A stretch of 64,000 nt of DNA from Lysobacterales bacterium. Its GTDB lineage: Bacteria; Pseudomonadota; Gammaproteobacteria; Xanthomonadales; Xanthomonadaceae. The notes beneath the pieces were generated by a model. That model was not told where the DNA came from, made no database searches, and saw only the letters and a program-made list of their open reading frames with translations. How positions within the stretch are numbered: the stretch's first letter is position 1; each line of letters begins with the position of its first letter. This document shows, piece after piece, positions 9,801 to 17,836 of the stretch. Location of the stretch: positions 1 to 64,000 of the forward strand of contig JAEKKX010000013.1 in NCBI GenBank assembly GCA_019510125.1, given 5' to 3'. A program made the position numbers and the translations under genes.

Positions 9801-10207
9801 TGATACTGCGCGAATTCGCGGTCGCTGGTCACCAGGCGGAAGGCCAGGCGATGGCGCTGGTCCTGCGGCGTCCACAGCCACTTCGGCGCGAAGCCCAGCA
9901 ACACTTCGGCGAGCGGTGCGGGCGAATGCCAGTCGTCGCCATGCTTGCACTGCCACAGGACGATGCTGCCATCCGCGCAGAGTTCATCGATGTCTTCGGC
10001 CCACTCGTAGCGCAGCAGTTGCGGCACGTGGGCGCAGCCGGGCACCGGCTGCCGCAGCGTCAGTGCCGCCAGGCGCAGCACCGCGAATGCGCGCTGGTAC
10101 TCGAAGCCGGCGAGCGCCACCCGGCCGCTGCGGCTGGCGGCGAGCGTCGCGAGCTTGCCGTCGTCGATCGTATATCCGTCCAGAGCCCCCTCCATGGACT
10201 GGCGCAC
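6869..10207 (-). CDS. STAND-type NTPase with DUF4297/Cap4-like nuclease domain and C-terminal repeats (Avs-like)
   Basis: A 1,112-residue protein with three visible parts. Residues 25-130 resemble the DUF4297/Cap4 PD-(D/E)xK nuclease: G34-FEYQ-38, acidic cluster E68-E75 (EWAEDIDE) and Q86-C-K88. Residues 345-450 form a P-loop NTPase with Walker A GAPGAGKST (K363) and Walker B VLLVLDDP (D417/D418), followed by a helical region. Residues 825-1001 hold five 36-residue TPR-like repeats of the pattern WLxxHPDDTxVRTxFIxLLG. Nuclease-STAND-repeat order is that of Avs anti-phage proteins, where the repeat part senses a phage protein and the NTPase oligomerises to switch on the nuclease (established for Avs; inferred here). 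The GTG at 10207 gives the longest frame; the ATG at 10195 is an equal candidate. No partner gene is adjacent. The 3' third is visibly less GC-rich than its surroundings, which suggests transfer. Confidence 0.8.
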   Translation of the reverse strand: MRQSMEGALDGYTIDDGKLATLAASRSGRVALAGFEYQRAFAVLRLAALTLRQPVPGCAHVPQLLRYEWAEDIDELCADGSIVLWQCKHGDDWHSPAPLAEVLLGFAPKWLWTPQDQRHRLAFRLVTSDREFAQYHDRLGPLPVSDALRKAFLSQLAQSPGPRTDRARWQDEAEAVGHAVLFEALCAETRAAYVPGPTVADPHLWTAERYAVDALAQARRVANPGPAVEIAGALRLLLDVHTTRVPAPDGTIDRIVLAPRWLRPYEVEYRLTRFSPAPAIAQLDVVDRMRLERLLTEPPGQAYVARRPEWSDVVRGADRDLRFLERAHTETLERRLREALTASLRREGGLRFLPVLGAPGAGKSTLALRVAAKLVLEGHCVAVDLRHPLDGDEDTAPLVEALRALGESPQPVLLVLDDPLGSDSGWPRVLHVLGRQRAPIVALAATPTFLYDRHRSDLRSPVQELEPLTLPRPDPEERKSLAELYPEADAQRIADSEEEMLVLAMQAATGTSFDAIIDGLWSTLADGQPVPRDALGASLAWPVAAFALVCWFHRAYVPCPLPLLQAFLAKRQDVGEDAAERLRTMTLKQGWRIFQIQEWQGDPRFAYQGGSVTTMHARVAQRAWELRPAPGWNLEQAIAQASAACPAVARPLGAALAGLHRYAPEAAKRVLTGMAAGWGDAANAAIETRYLYELATPLNIDRIRVPSWLTGVLLQRAQVNDADSWLAALSLYHLSHRSAEKRHFPDDLPLQDIIHAGDFSISPSRASIFATALGEAHGLKAHFMQQLWSAFEDKLAWKLDSTLLTWLLTKDNDGNRIRGHLESIRSWLQKHPEDTYFRTRFMRLLGKLKKADRDEAIRDLRAWLKQHPDDTSVRTKFIDLLGELNATDRANFIEELRNWMEDHPDDTSVRTKFIGLLGVLDEKDRAIAHRDIQRWLRAHHEDSSVRSAFLSFESSQKISLLEDADVDEGLQWLSRHPQDANVRTSLISLLLRRNDHRLPDLLAETLRQSHQYSGAYAFASVALKACASLHHKHLHLSCDWLDWASATLSERQGNHSAQTIATSTKQAAVSIKRHIDSGASSVDERARNTLARLEAALETWYASIGQPPALPR
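7205..7735 (-). repeat. Coding repeats: five 36-residue units
   Basis: The minus strand encodes five units starting with RSWLQKHPED, RAWLKQHPDD, RNWMEDHPDD, QRWLRAHHED and LQWLSRHPQD at 36- to 37-residue spacing. Units two and three are nearly identical around HPDDTSVRTKFI, which suggests recent duplication; the last two have diverged. Confidence 0.85.
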
Positions 10208-10524
10208 GGACGGAGTTTAACGGATGGGCATCCGGCCATGCGCCCGGGCCATTCGCCCTAGCGCATGGCGCGAAGCGCCGATGCGGGTGTTCCGGGCCGA
10301 ACCGGCGCGCGGGACCGCCCGTCGCCGTCATGCGGAATTGTTGCACCGCATCCATACCCTCGCCCCATTGATTGGTATCGGGGGGAACCGTTAGCTTGGC
10401 GGCCGGCGGGGGCGGCCCATACGCGGCCGGATGCCAGGGAAGGAAACAGGAAACATCTCGAACGTCGTCCACAGCCCTCGGGTTCCGTCGGTTCGTCCAT
10501 CCTCATCACCAAGGAAACAGGTCC
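10208..10524. other. Divergent intergenic region (STAND gene / SGNH esterase)
   Basis: 317 bp without a convincing gene. It separates two divergently transcribed genes and should hold both promoters. One candidate for the esterase is TTGATT (10368-10373), 17 bp, then TTAGCT (10391-10396), which is weak by consensus. Confidence 0.35.
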
Positions 10525-11604
10525 ATGATCATCCGCAAGTCCCTGCATGTGCTGGTCCCGGCCGTCGCGGTGTTCGTCGCCGCCCAGGCCTACGCCAACA
10601 CCCTCAACCAGAACGTGTCCTGGACGGTCGACCGCTCCGGCACCAGCACCAAGTACCGCATCGTCGCCTACGGCGATTCGATCTACGCCGGCTACAACGG
10701 CTCGGTCACCAGCGCCGCCAAGTACTCCGCGCCGACCGTCGACGCCGAATACCTCTCGGCGCTGTGGAACGCGGACATCGAGAGCGTCCGTCGCGCGAAG
10801 TCCGGCGCGGTCGCCTCCGACGTCTACAACAACAAGATCGTCGGCGAGGCCTCCTACATGCAGGCCACCAACACCCGCGTGGTGACCTTCGAGATGTGCG
10901 GCAACGACGGCCTGCAGGCGCGCAGCAGCTTCAAGGGCCAGACCGGCACCTGCAACTACAGCGTGCTCGACACCGCGGTCGCCAACTGCAAGACCTACGT
11001 CGCCGCGGCGATGAACTACATCAACGCCAACGCCTACTCGGGCGTGAAGCTGAAGGTGATCTCGAACCTGTACTACCCCGGCTACAACGCCGACAACGTG
11101 CAGAGCGGCTGCAACGACCCGACCACCGGCGCCAAGGTCAACCTGCGCGACAAGTTCCTGCCGTCGATCGCGAAGATGAACTACTGGATGTGCGAATACG
11201 CCCGCCAGAAGGGCTTCCAGTGCAACGACAGCTTCGCCCAGTACATGGGCGCGGACTACGACAGCAACGGCGACGGCCAGATCGACTCCGAGGCGCTGAA
11301 GTACGTGCCCGGCGAGAGCGAGGCCAGCTACGTCACCCGCATCACCTCGACCCTGAAGTCGACCCTGCGCGACGCGAACACCCATTTCGTGTCCTCGTCG
11401 AGCAGCTACGACTACATCCAGTCCGACGACACCCACCCGACCTACCAGGGCAGCACGGTGACCGCCGGTCTGTTCGGCGGCTCCTCCGGCACGGGCGCGC
11501 CGCGCTACACCTCGTTCTCCGGCGGCAAGAGCCCGATCTGGAACCAGTACGGCCACGAGCGCATGGGCTGGGGCCTGTCGACGTTCAGCCCGCCGGCGCC
11601 CTGA
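10525..11604 (+). CDS. Secreted SGNH/GDSL-family hydrolase with an EF-hand-like loop
   Basis: A 359-residue exported esterase-like protein. The signal peptide ends in AQAYA (about residue 24). SGNH blocks are visible: block I YGDSIYAG with the nucleophile Ser, block III-like CGNDG, and block V DDTHPT with the Asp and His of the triad. An insert DYDSNGDGQID near residue 253 matches the calcium-binding loop of EF hands and dockerins. Several Cys could form disulfides. The ATG at 10525 follows AAGGAAACAGGTCC. The substrate is unknown; ester or acetyl groups of polysaccharides or lipids are typical for the fold. It is followed within 17 bp by a membrane-anchored unknown protein. Confidence 0.82.
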   Translation: MIIRKSLHVLVPAVAVFVAAQAYANTLNQNVSWTVDRSGTSTKYRIVAYGDSIYAGYNGSVTSAAKYSAPTVDAEYLSALWNADIESVRRAKSGAVASDVYNNKIVGEASYMQATNTRVVTFEMCGNDGLQARSSFKGQTGTCNYSVLDTAVANCKTYVAAAMNYINANAYSGVKLKVISNLYYPGYNADNVQSGCNDPTTGAKVNLRDKFLPSIAKMNYWMCEYARQKGFQCNDSFAQYMGADYDSNGDGQIDSEALKYVPGESEASYVTRITSTLKSTLRDANTHFVSSSSSYDYIQSDDTHPTYQGSTVTAGLFGGSSGTGAPRYTSFSGGKSPIWNQYGHERMGWGLSTFSPPAP

Positions 11605-11620
11605 TCGTCGCGATGCGTCG

Positions 11621-12304
11621 ATGGACGACGTCCGCTCCTCGCGCACGCCGTCGGCCGATCCGGTCGGCGACGGCGTGCGCATCGTTCGACGCGAAGGTCC
11701 CGGCGCGCGCCGGGGCCTGCTCTACCTGGCGCTGGCCGCGGTCCTCGTGGCCGGCGTCGGCGGCTGGCTGCTGAGCCAGTCGCGTTCCCCGCGCGACGCG
11801 CCCGACGCGGCGCCCGCCGACGCGGCGACGACATCCGGTCCCGGTGCGTCCGACCGGCTCGCGATCGCCGCCGAGGCGCCGCCCGCGACCGCGCGCCGCG
11901 CCGGCGCTTCCACCGGCAACGATCCCATGGGCGATCTGTCCGACTACGTGCCGCCCGGCGAGGTGCCGACGATGGGCGAAGTGATCGACCGCCTGCACGC
12001 CGCCGGCGTCCGCACCGGGCTCGGCGCGTTCCAGCCGCCGGGGACGAGTCCGCCGCTGATCGGGCTCGCCGTGCCCGAGGATTTCCCGCTGCCCGAAGGC
12101 TACGTGCGCCATTACCAGGCCACCGACGACGGCCAGCGGATCGAACCGATCCTGATGTTCTCGCCCGACTTCCAGTTCTTCGACGCCGCCGGCAATCCGG
12201 TCCCGATCCCGGCCGACCGCGTGGTGCCGCCGGAGATGGCGCCGCCGGGGCTGCCGATCCGGCGCATCGAAGTGCCGCGCCCGCGCGACGGCGGGAGACC
12301 GTAA
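11621..12304 (+). CDS. Single-pass membrane protein of unknown function
   Basis: A 227-residue protein. A short Arg-rich cytoplasmic N-terminus (residues 1-30) is followed by one membrane helix (LLYLALAAVLVAGVGGWLL, about 33-51) and a Pro/Ala-rich periplasmic region. The C-terminal part (about 140-227) has DFPLPEGYVRHYQATDDGQRIEPILMFSP-like content, no motif I recognise, and ends in a Pro/Arg tail. It lies 16 bp after the SGNH hydrolase and 3 bp before the Lnt-like gene, so the three are probably cotranscribed. The function is unknown. Confidence 0.65.
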   Translation: MDDVRSSRTPSADPVGDGVRIVRREGPGARRGLLYLALAAVLVAGVGGWLLSQSRSPRDAPDAAPADAATTSGPGASDRLAIAAEAPPATARRAGASTGNDPMGDLSDYVPPGEVPTMGEVIDRLHAAGVRTGLGAFQPPGTSPPLIGLAVPEDFPLPEGYVRHYQATDDGQRIEPILMFSPDFQFFDAAGNPVPIPADRVVPPEMAPPGLPIRRIEVPRPRDGGRP

Positions 12305-12307
12305 CGC

Positions 12308-14833
12308 GTGAAGTCGTTCCTGCGTGCCGGCGGGCGGATGCCGGCCGGTCTCGTCGCCAGCGCGCTGCTGTTCGCCTTGTATGCGCAGGGCGGCGTCGCC
12401 TGGCCGCTGGGTTTCGTGGTGCTGGCGCCGTGGCTGCGCGCGCTCGACGCCGCGCCCACCCTCGGCGCGGCGCTGCGCGGCGGGCTGGGCATGGCCGTGG
12501 CCTTCGCCGCCGCGGTGCTGTGGTGGTTCGGCAACGCCATCGCCGGCTACGTCGGCCTGCCCGAGGCCGGCGGCGTCGCGATCGTGCTCGCCGCCGCGCC
12601 GCTGCTGCAGCCGCAGTTCGTCGCGTTCGCGCTGGCGCGGCATCTCGCCGGCCGCCGCCACGGCGCGGTCGTGCGCGCGCTGGTCGGCGCCTCGGCGTGG
12701 GTGGCGACGGAATGGCTGTGGCCCAAGCTGCTCGGCGACACCCTCGGCCACGGCCTCGCGCCGTCGGCGACGCTGCGCCAGGCCGCCGATCTCGGCGGTG
12801 CGGCCGGGCTCACGTTCCTGCTGCTGCTCGCCAACGAGGCGGTCGCCTGCGCGTGGGCGCGCCGCCGCGACGGCGTGCGCGCGGTCGCGCGGCCGTTGGC
12901 GCTGGCGCTGGCGCTGGCGCTGGCGATGGCCGGCTACGGCGCGTGGCGGCTGTCGACGCTGGCGCTGTCGACGCTGGCGCAGTCGACGCTAGCGCAGCCG
13001 ACGCCCGGCGCGCCGACGCTGCGGCTGGGCATGGTCCAGTCGAACATCGTCGACTACGAGCGCCTGCGCCGGGAACACGGCGCCTATGCCGTCGTCCGCG
13101 AGGTGCTGGACACGCACTACCTGATGTCGCGCGAGGCGGTGATCGACCACCGGGTCGATGCGCTGCTGTGGTCGGAGACGGTCTACCCGACCACCTTCGG
13201 CCATCCCAAGAGCACCGACGGCGAGGCGCTGGACGACGAGATCCGCAGCTTCGCGCTGGCCGCGGGCGTGCCGCTGGTGTTCGGCACCTACGACCGCGAC
13301 GCCGACGGCGAATACAACGCCGCTGCCTTCCTCGATGCGCGCGGCGAAGTGCTCGGCTCCTATCGCAAGACCCGGCCGTTCCTGTTCACCGAGTACGTGC
13401 CGCCGTGGCTGGACGGCCCGATCCTGCGCCGCCTGCTGCCGTGGGCCGGCACGTGGCGGCCCGGCGACGGCGCGCGGGTGTTCCCGCTGCGCCTGCGCGA
13501 CGGCCGCGAGGTGGCGGTCGCGCCGCTGATCTGCCTCGACGACGTCGATCCCGCGCTGGCCGTCGACGCCGCGCGCCAGGGCGCGCAGGCGCTGGTCGGA
13601 CTGTCCAACGACGCGTGGTTCACCGCGCATCCCGACGGCGCGCGCCTGCACCTGGCGGTGGCGACGTTCCGCAGCATCGAGACCCGTCTGCCGCAGTTCC
13701 GGGTCACCAACAACGGCGTCAGCGCGACCATCGACGCCACCGGCGCGATCCGCGCGCGGACCGGCATGGGCGAGCGCCGGCTGCTGATCGGCGAACTTGC
13801 CGTCGCCGCGCCGCCGCCGCGCACGCTGGCGGTGGCGTGGGGCGACTGGGTCGGCCGCGCCGCCGCGATCGGGCTGCTGCTGTTCGCGATCGGGTCGGGC
13901 GTTCGCGCGTGGCGTCGCCGGCGCGCGGCGCGGGCGACGGCGTCGATGCCGGTCGGGACGCCTGCAGCGGCCTCCTCCGGGGTGCGCTTCGCGGCCGACG
14001 TCCCGGTGCTGACGCCGGCCGCGCGCGCGGTCGCGGCGGTCTTGCGCCTGTGCGCCGGCGGCGGCCTGCTGTGGCTCGGCCTGCACTGGCTTTCGGGCGA
14101 GATCGAAGCCGGCTCGCTGGCGCAGTTCCGGCTGTTCCTCGCACTGGTGATCGCGCCTTCGCTCGCGGCGTGGGCGATCGAACGCGCCGGCGCGGCGCGG
14201 GTGCGGCTGGACGACGGAACGCTGGTGCTGGAACTGCGCGACCGGCGCATCGAGATACCGGCCGCGCGCGTGGCCGCGCTGTCGCCGTGGCGCTGGCCGC
14301 TGCCGGCGCCGGGCGCGTCGCTGCGGCTCGCGTCGGGACAGGTCCTGCCGCAGGGGCTGTCCGCGGTCGACACCCCGGCGCTGGCGCAGGCGCTGGCGGC
14401 GGCGGGTGCGTCGCCGACGGTCGCGGCGGCCGGCGCATCGCGCGCGGCCGCGTACGCGCGGGCGTGGGCGGGGGTGCGCAGGCGCTGGTTCGACCGGCCG
14501 CTGGTGAAGTTCGGGCTGTTCCCGCTGCTGCCGGCGCTGCCGGCGTTCCGCCTGCACCAGATCATCGCCTACGGCGGCGCCTTCGGCGAGTACTACACCT
14601 TCGGGCTCAAGGCCTGGCTGCTGGCGCTGGCGATCTGGTGGGGATCGTGGGCGGTGGGCATGACCCTGTACGCGGCCGCGCTGCGCGTGCCGATCGAACT
14701 CGGGACCTGGGCCGCGGTGTGGCTGCGGCCCGGACGCGCCGCCGGCGTGCGCCGCGCGCTGGTCGTGGGCGGACGCCTGCTGTACTACGTCGGCGGCCCG
14801 CTCGCGCTGCTGCTGCGCGCGCTGCAGGGCTGA
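12308..14833 (+). CDS. Lnt-like apolipoprotein N-acyltransferase with an extra C-terminal domain
   Basis: An 841-residue membrane protein. Residues 1-215 form the multi-helix membrane part of Lnt. Residues 235-500 are a nitrilase-fold domain with the triad Glu290 (LLWSETVYP), Lys354 (SYRKTRPFLF) and Cys409 (PLICLDD), all present, so acyl transfer to the N-terminal Cys of lipoproteins is plausible. Ordinary Lnt ends near 510-550; here about 300 more residues follow a basic linker (WRRRRAAR). They contain further membrane helices and a soluble stretch resembling a PH-like fold (LELRDRRIEIPAARVAALSPWRWP). The GTG at 12308 gives the full first helix; the ATG at 12338 is an alternative. It may be a second, specialised copy of lnt rather than the housekeeping one (inference). 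Confidence 0.8.
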   Translation: MKSFLRAGGRMPAGLVASALLFALYAQGGVAWPLGFVVLAPWLRALDAAPTLGAALRGGLGMAVAFAAAVLWWFGNAIAGYVGLPEAGGVAIVLAAAPLLQPQFVAFALARHLAGRRHGAVVRALVGASAWVATEWLWPKLLGDTLGHGLAPSATLRQAADLGGAAGLTFLLLLANEAVACAWARRRDGVRAVARPLALALALALAMAGYGAWRLSTLALSTLAQSTLAQPTPGAPTLRLGMVQSNIVDYERLRREHGAYAVVREVLDTHYLMSREAVIDHRVDALLWSETVYPTTFGHPKSTDGEALDDEIRSFALAAGVPLVFGTYDRDADGEYNAAAFLDARGEVLGSYRKTRPFLFTEYVPPWLDGPILRRLLPWAGTWRPGDGARVFPLRLRDGREVAVAPLICLDDVDPALAVDAARQGAQALVGLSNDAWFTAHPDGARLHLAVATFRSIETRLPQFRVTNNGVSATIDATGAIRARTGMGERRLLIGELAVAAPPPRTLAVAWGDWVGRAAAIGLLLFAIGSGVRAWRRRRAARATASMPVGTPAAASSGVRFAADVPVLTPAARAVAAVLRLCAGGGLLWLGLHWLSGEIEAGSLAQFRLFLALVIAPSLAAWAIERAGAARVRLDDGTLVLELRDRRIEIPAARVAALSPWRWPLPAPGASLRLASGQVLPQGLSAVDTPALAQALAAAGASPTVAAAGASRAAAYARAWAGVRRRWFDRPLVKFGLFPLLPALPAFRLHQIIAYGGAFGEYYTFGLKAWLLALAIWWGSWAVGMTLYAAALRVPIELGTWAAVWLRPGRAAGVRRALVVGGRLLYYVGGPLALLLRALQG
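12950..13009. repeat. 15-bp tandem repeat inside the Lnt-like gene
   Basis: Four units of the type CTGTCGACGCTGGCG encode the pentapeptide repeat STLAL/STLAQ between the last helix of the membrane part and the nitrilase domain. It is a neutral linker position where unit number can vary without a frameshift. Confidence 0.8.
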
Positions 14834-14839
14834 CGCCGG

Positions 14840-15922
14840 TCAGCGCCCGGCGCGGACCTCGCTGACCAGCGTCGGCATGTCCCACGCGCCGCCGGCGAAG
14901 CCCTTGCACTGGCCGGAGCCGCCGCTTTCGCTGTGGACGAACCCGCGGCCGTCCCAGGCCCAGCTTTCGGTGCTCCAGCAGTCGCCGATGCCGCGCCCCT
15001 TCTGGCCCGAGTGGATGGCGCCGCCGTCGCCGTCGGTGGCGTCCGTCGTCACCAGCACCGGCCGGTAGGGCGGCTTGTCCGCGATGATCCAGTAGCCGAC
15101 GCCTGCGTTGTAGGCGGCGAGCCAGCACTGCGTCGAGACCAGCAACTGCGTCTTCGTCAGCCGGATCACCTCCAGCGCGTGGTCCTCGTCGGTCTCGGTC
15201 ACGCCTTCGCAGTCCTCGGCCGGGACGGTGCCGCGCAGCGCCGCGCGCACCGCCGCGCCGTGCTTCGCGGCGAACGCGGCGTCGCCCGGCTGCGCCGGCG
15301 CGAGCGGCGGCGAGACGATCACCGGCTTCGGCAGCGCCGGCGGCACGTGCGCTTCGTCCTGCTTGCCGCGGCGATACAGCGCGCCGACCGTGCCGACGCG
15401 GCCCTGCGCCTCGTCCATCTTCAGCAGCACCGCCGACGCGCCGGCGCCGGACAGCGTCCACACCTTGTCGCGCGCGCGGAATTCGATCCGGCTGTCGCGC
15501 AGCAGCGAGGCCTGCAACGCCTTCACCTGCGCCGCGGTCAGGTCGGCGGTCAGCGCGTCCTTCGCCAGGGTCACGCTGCCGAGGTCGCGGCCGTCGATGC
15601 GCAGGGTCAGCGGGAAGCGCGCGGGAAAGCCCTTGAACAGATCCTCGTCCCAGCCTTCGCTCAACTGCACCTGGCCGGTCACCGGCGTGCCCGCGCCGCC
15701 GGCGCGCGTGAGCAGCACGCTGACCGGCAGCGATTCGTCGCTGTCGTCCGACTGGTAGCCCGCGGCGCGGCAGGTGCGGGTATTGTCGCAGGCCACTTCC
15801 CAGTCGCCGTGCTGGAAGGACAGCCCTTCGACCGCCGCGCCCTTGTCGGCGGCCATGGTCGCGGTCGCGGAGAGCAGCGTCGTCAGGGTGAGCGAAAGCA
15901 GGGCGCGGGCAGGCCGGATCAT
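14840..15922 (-). CDS. Periplasmic DUF1176 protein
   Basis: A 360-residue exported protein with a signal peptide ending in ATMAAD (about residue 25). It fits the DUF1176 family: an N-terminal half with paired Cys (CDNTRTC) and a repeated C-terminal half with WLAAYNAGVGYWIIAD and GIGDCWSTESWAWDGRGFV. The family has no assigned reaction that I know of. The gene converges on the Lnt-like gene, with only 6 bp between the stops, and is not in an obvious operon. The Cys pairs suggest disulfide stabilisation in the periplasm. Confidence 0.75.
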   Translation of the reverse strand: MIRPARALLSLTLTTLLSATATMAADKGAAVEGLSFQHGDWEVACDNTRTCRAAGYQSDDSDESLPVSVLLTRAGGAGTPVTGQVQLSEGWDEDLFKGFPARFPLTLRIDGRDLGSVTLAKDALTADLTAAQVKALQASLLRDSRIEFRARDKVWTLSGAGASAVLLKMDEAQGRVGTVGALYRRGKQDEAHVPPALPKPVIVSPPLAPAQPGDAAFAAKHGAAVRAALRGTVPAEDCEGVTETDEDHALEVIRLTKTQLLVSTQCWLAAYNAGVGYWIIADKPPYRPVLVTTDATDGDGGAIHSGQKGRGIGDCWSTESWAWDGRGFVHSESGGSGQCKGFAGGAWDMPTLVSEVRAGR

Positions 15923-15946
15923 CGTCGTGGGACTCGCAGGGCCGAA

Positions 15947-16006
15947 GGGAGGCGGCCGAAGGTGAGGGTGTCGAAGGCGAGGGTGTCGAAGCGGGGCGGG
16001 TCGAAG
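15947..16006. repeat. 15-bp tandem repeat upstream of the DUF1176 gene
   Basis: Units GTGAGGGTGTCGAAG, GCGAGGGTGTCGAAG and CGGGGCGGGTCGAAG lie head to tail, with a more degenerate unit before them. They occupy most of the 108-bp gap between two minus-strand genes. Confidence 0.75.
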
Positions 16007-16030
16007 CCGCGTCGGAAGGCGGTGCGCCGC

Positions 16031-17824
16031 TCAGAACACCAGCGTCTCGCCGGGCTGCAGCGTGAAGCGTTCGCCAAGGCGCTTCGTCGCGTCGCCGAGC
16101 CGGTCGCGGCGTTCGCCCTGCAGCTCCGGCGGCACGCCGAATTCGACCGGCTTCGCGGGATCGAGGTTGATCACCACCCAGGTCTCGCCTTCGGCGGAGG
16201 TCGCACGCAGGATCCAGACGTCGGCCGCGTCGACCGGATACCAGCGCAGTTCATCGGGACGGCGCAGCGCCGGGCTGGCGTTGCGCATCGCCAGCAGCGC
16301 GCGGTAGTGGCGCAGCAGCGAATCCGGACGCGCGTCCTCCGCGGCGACGTTCACGCCGCCGCCGCGCTGCGCTTTCCAGTACTTGCCCCACCAGGCGCCC
16401 TGCGGGCCGCGATAGCCGCGTCCCGGCGGCAGGTCGGTCCAGACCTTGCCGGTGGCGTTGAAGCCGGCGCTCTTGCCGTCGTCCCACTGCATCGGCGCGC
16501 GGCGGTAGCGATCCTCGCCGACCTCCGGCTGCGACAGGCCGATTTCCTCGCCGTAGTACAGGAACGGCGTGCCCGGCGAGGTCAGCAGCAGGCTGGCGGC
16601 GATCTTCGCCTTCGCCACGTCGCCGCCGAGGCGCCGCAGCAGCCGGTCCTGGTCGTGGTTGGACAGGAACGGCGCGAAGTACGACAGCGGCGCGGCCGCC
16701 GCGCGCGCCTGCAGGTTCGCCCACAGCGCCTCGCGCCGCCGCGGGTCGGCGGCGCCCAGCGTCCCGAAGTCGGCGCGGCGTTCGCTGTCCGGCGCGAGCA
16801 GCGCGATCACCTTCTCGCCGAAGTCGAAGTCGAACGCGGCGTCCAGGCCCTGGCCGCCGTTGCGGTAGCGGCCGACGGTCTCCAGCGGCGCCCAGGCCTC
16901 GCCGATCAGCAGCGCGTCGGGGTCGATCGCCCGCACCTTCTTCGCGAACGCCGTCCAGAAGGCGATCGTCTCGGGGGTGTCTGCCTGCCCGGACAGCGGG
17001 CCGTCCTCGATCGCGTAGCGCACGGCGTCGAGCCGGAAGCCGTCCACGCCCTTCTTCAGCCAGAACGCGGCGACCGCGTCCAGCTCGCCGGCCACCGCGG
17101 GATTGCGCAGGTCGAGATCCGGCTGCGAGGCGCCGAACGCGCCGTAGTAGTACTCGCCGCGCTCGGCGTTCCAGTGCCAGACCGCTTCGGGGTTGGGCGC
17201 GTCGGACCATGCCTGGCCCCAGCCCTCGGGGCGCGTCTTGCGCCACACGAAGGCGTCCTCGTAGCCCTTGACCCGCTTCGCCGACGCCAGGAACCACGGA
17301 TGCTGGTCGGACACGTGGTTCAGGACCAGGTCGAGGATCACCTTGATCCCGCGCCGGTGCGATTCGGCGACGAAGCGCTCGAAGTCGGCCATGCGGCCGT
17401 AGTCGCGCTCGATCGCGTGGAAATCCTGGAAGTCGTAGCCGTGGTACGACGGCGCCTCGAACACCGGCGTCAGCCAGATCGCCTTCACGCCGAGGCCGTG
17501 CAGGTAGTCGAGCTTCGCGGTCAGGCCCTTGAAGTCGCCGCTGCCGTCGCCGTCGTCGTCCTTGAACGAGCGCGGCCACACTTCGTACACCACCGCGTCC
17601 TGCCACCAGCGCACGGGGCCGTCGTTGTCGACCTGCAGCGTCTGGAAGCGCAGCGGCGGCGTGAGCGCGCGCGCCGGCGCGACCGGCGCCGCCAGCAGCG
17701 CGATCGCGCACAGCGCGGCGCCGAGCGCGGCGGCGAGGACCATCGGCCGCGGTTCGTTCCGCAGCGGTTCGTTGGGCATGGTCGCGTCGTGCATGGTCGA
17801 GTCCGGCGTGGTCGAGTCGGGCAT
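16031..17824 (-). CDS. Exported GH13 alpha-glucosidase
   Basis: A glycoside hydrolase family 13 enzyme (oligo-1,6-glucosidase/alpha-glucosidase type) that hydrolyses alpha-glucosides. The (beta/alpha)8 barrel motifs are complete: YEVWPRSFKD, DLVLNHVSDQHPWF, nucleophile Asp in GFRLDAVRY, acid/base Glu in LIGEAW and transition-state Asp in SNHDQDR. A C-terminal beta domain ends in LQPGETLVF. A hydrophobic stretch (MVLAAALGAALCAIALLAAPVAPARA) looks like a signal peptide. The start is uncertain: ATGs at 17824, 17779 and 17743 are all in frame, and the first two lie inside a 15-bp repeat that encodes PDSTT/PDSTM and NEPLR/NEPRP units. The signal peptide favours 17743. The gene is divergent from the P450 gene. 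Confidence 0.9.
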   Translation of the reverse strand: MPDSTTPDSTMHDATMPNEPLRNEPRPMVLAAALGAALCAIALLAAPVAPARALTPPLRFQTLQVDNDGPVRWWQDAVVYEVWPRSFKDDDGDGSGDFKGLTAKLDYLHGLGVKAIWLTPVFEAPSYHGYDFQDFHAIERDYGRMADFERFVAESHRRGIKVILDLVLNHVSDQHPWFLASAKRVKGYEDAFVWRKTRPEGWGQAWSDAPNPEAVWHWNAERGEYYYGAFGASQPDLDLRNPAVAGELDAVAAFWLKKGVDGFRLDAVRYAIEDGPLSGQADTPETIAFWTAFAKKVRAIDPDALLIGEAWAPLETVGRYRNGGQGLDAAFDFDFGEKVIALLAPDSERRADFGTLGAADPRRREALWANLQARAAAAPLSYFAPFLSNHDQDRLLRRLGGDVAKAKIAASLLLTSPGTPFLYYGEEIGLSQPEVGEDRYRRAPMQWDDGKSAGFNATGKVWTDLPPGRGYRGPQGAWWGKYWKAQRGGGVNVAAEDARPDSLLRHYRALLAMRNASPALRRPDELRWYPVDAADVWILRATSAEGETWVVINLDPAKPVEFGVPPELQGERRDRLGDATKRLGERFTLQPGETLVF

Positions 17825-17836
17825 GGTCGAGTGCGG
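17750..17836. repeat. 15-bp tandem repeats at the start of the GH13 gene
   Basis: Four units of CATGGTCGAGTCGGG type (17777-17836) abut two units beginning GGTTCGTT (17750-17779). Each first-type unit places an ATG or GTG codon on the minus strand in the same frame, so repeat number changes the number of possible start codons. Confidence 0.8.
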
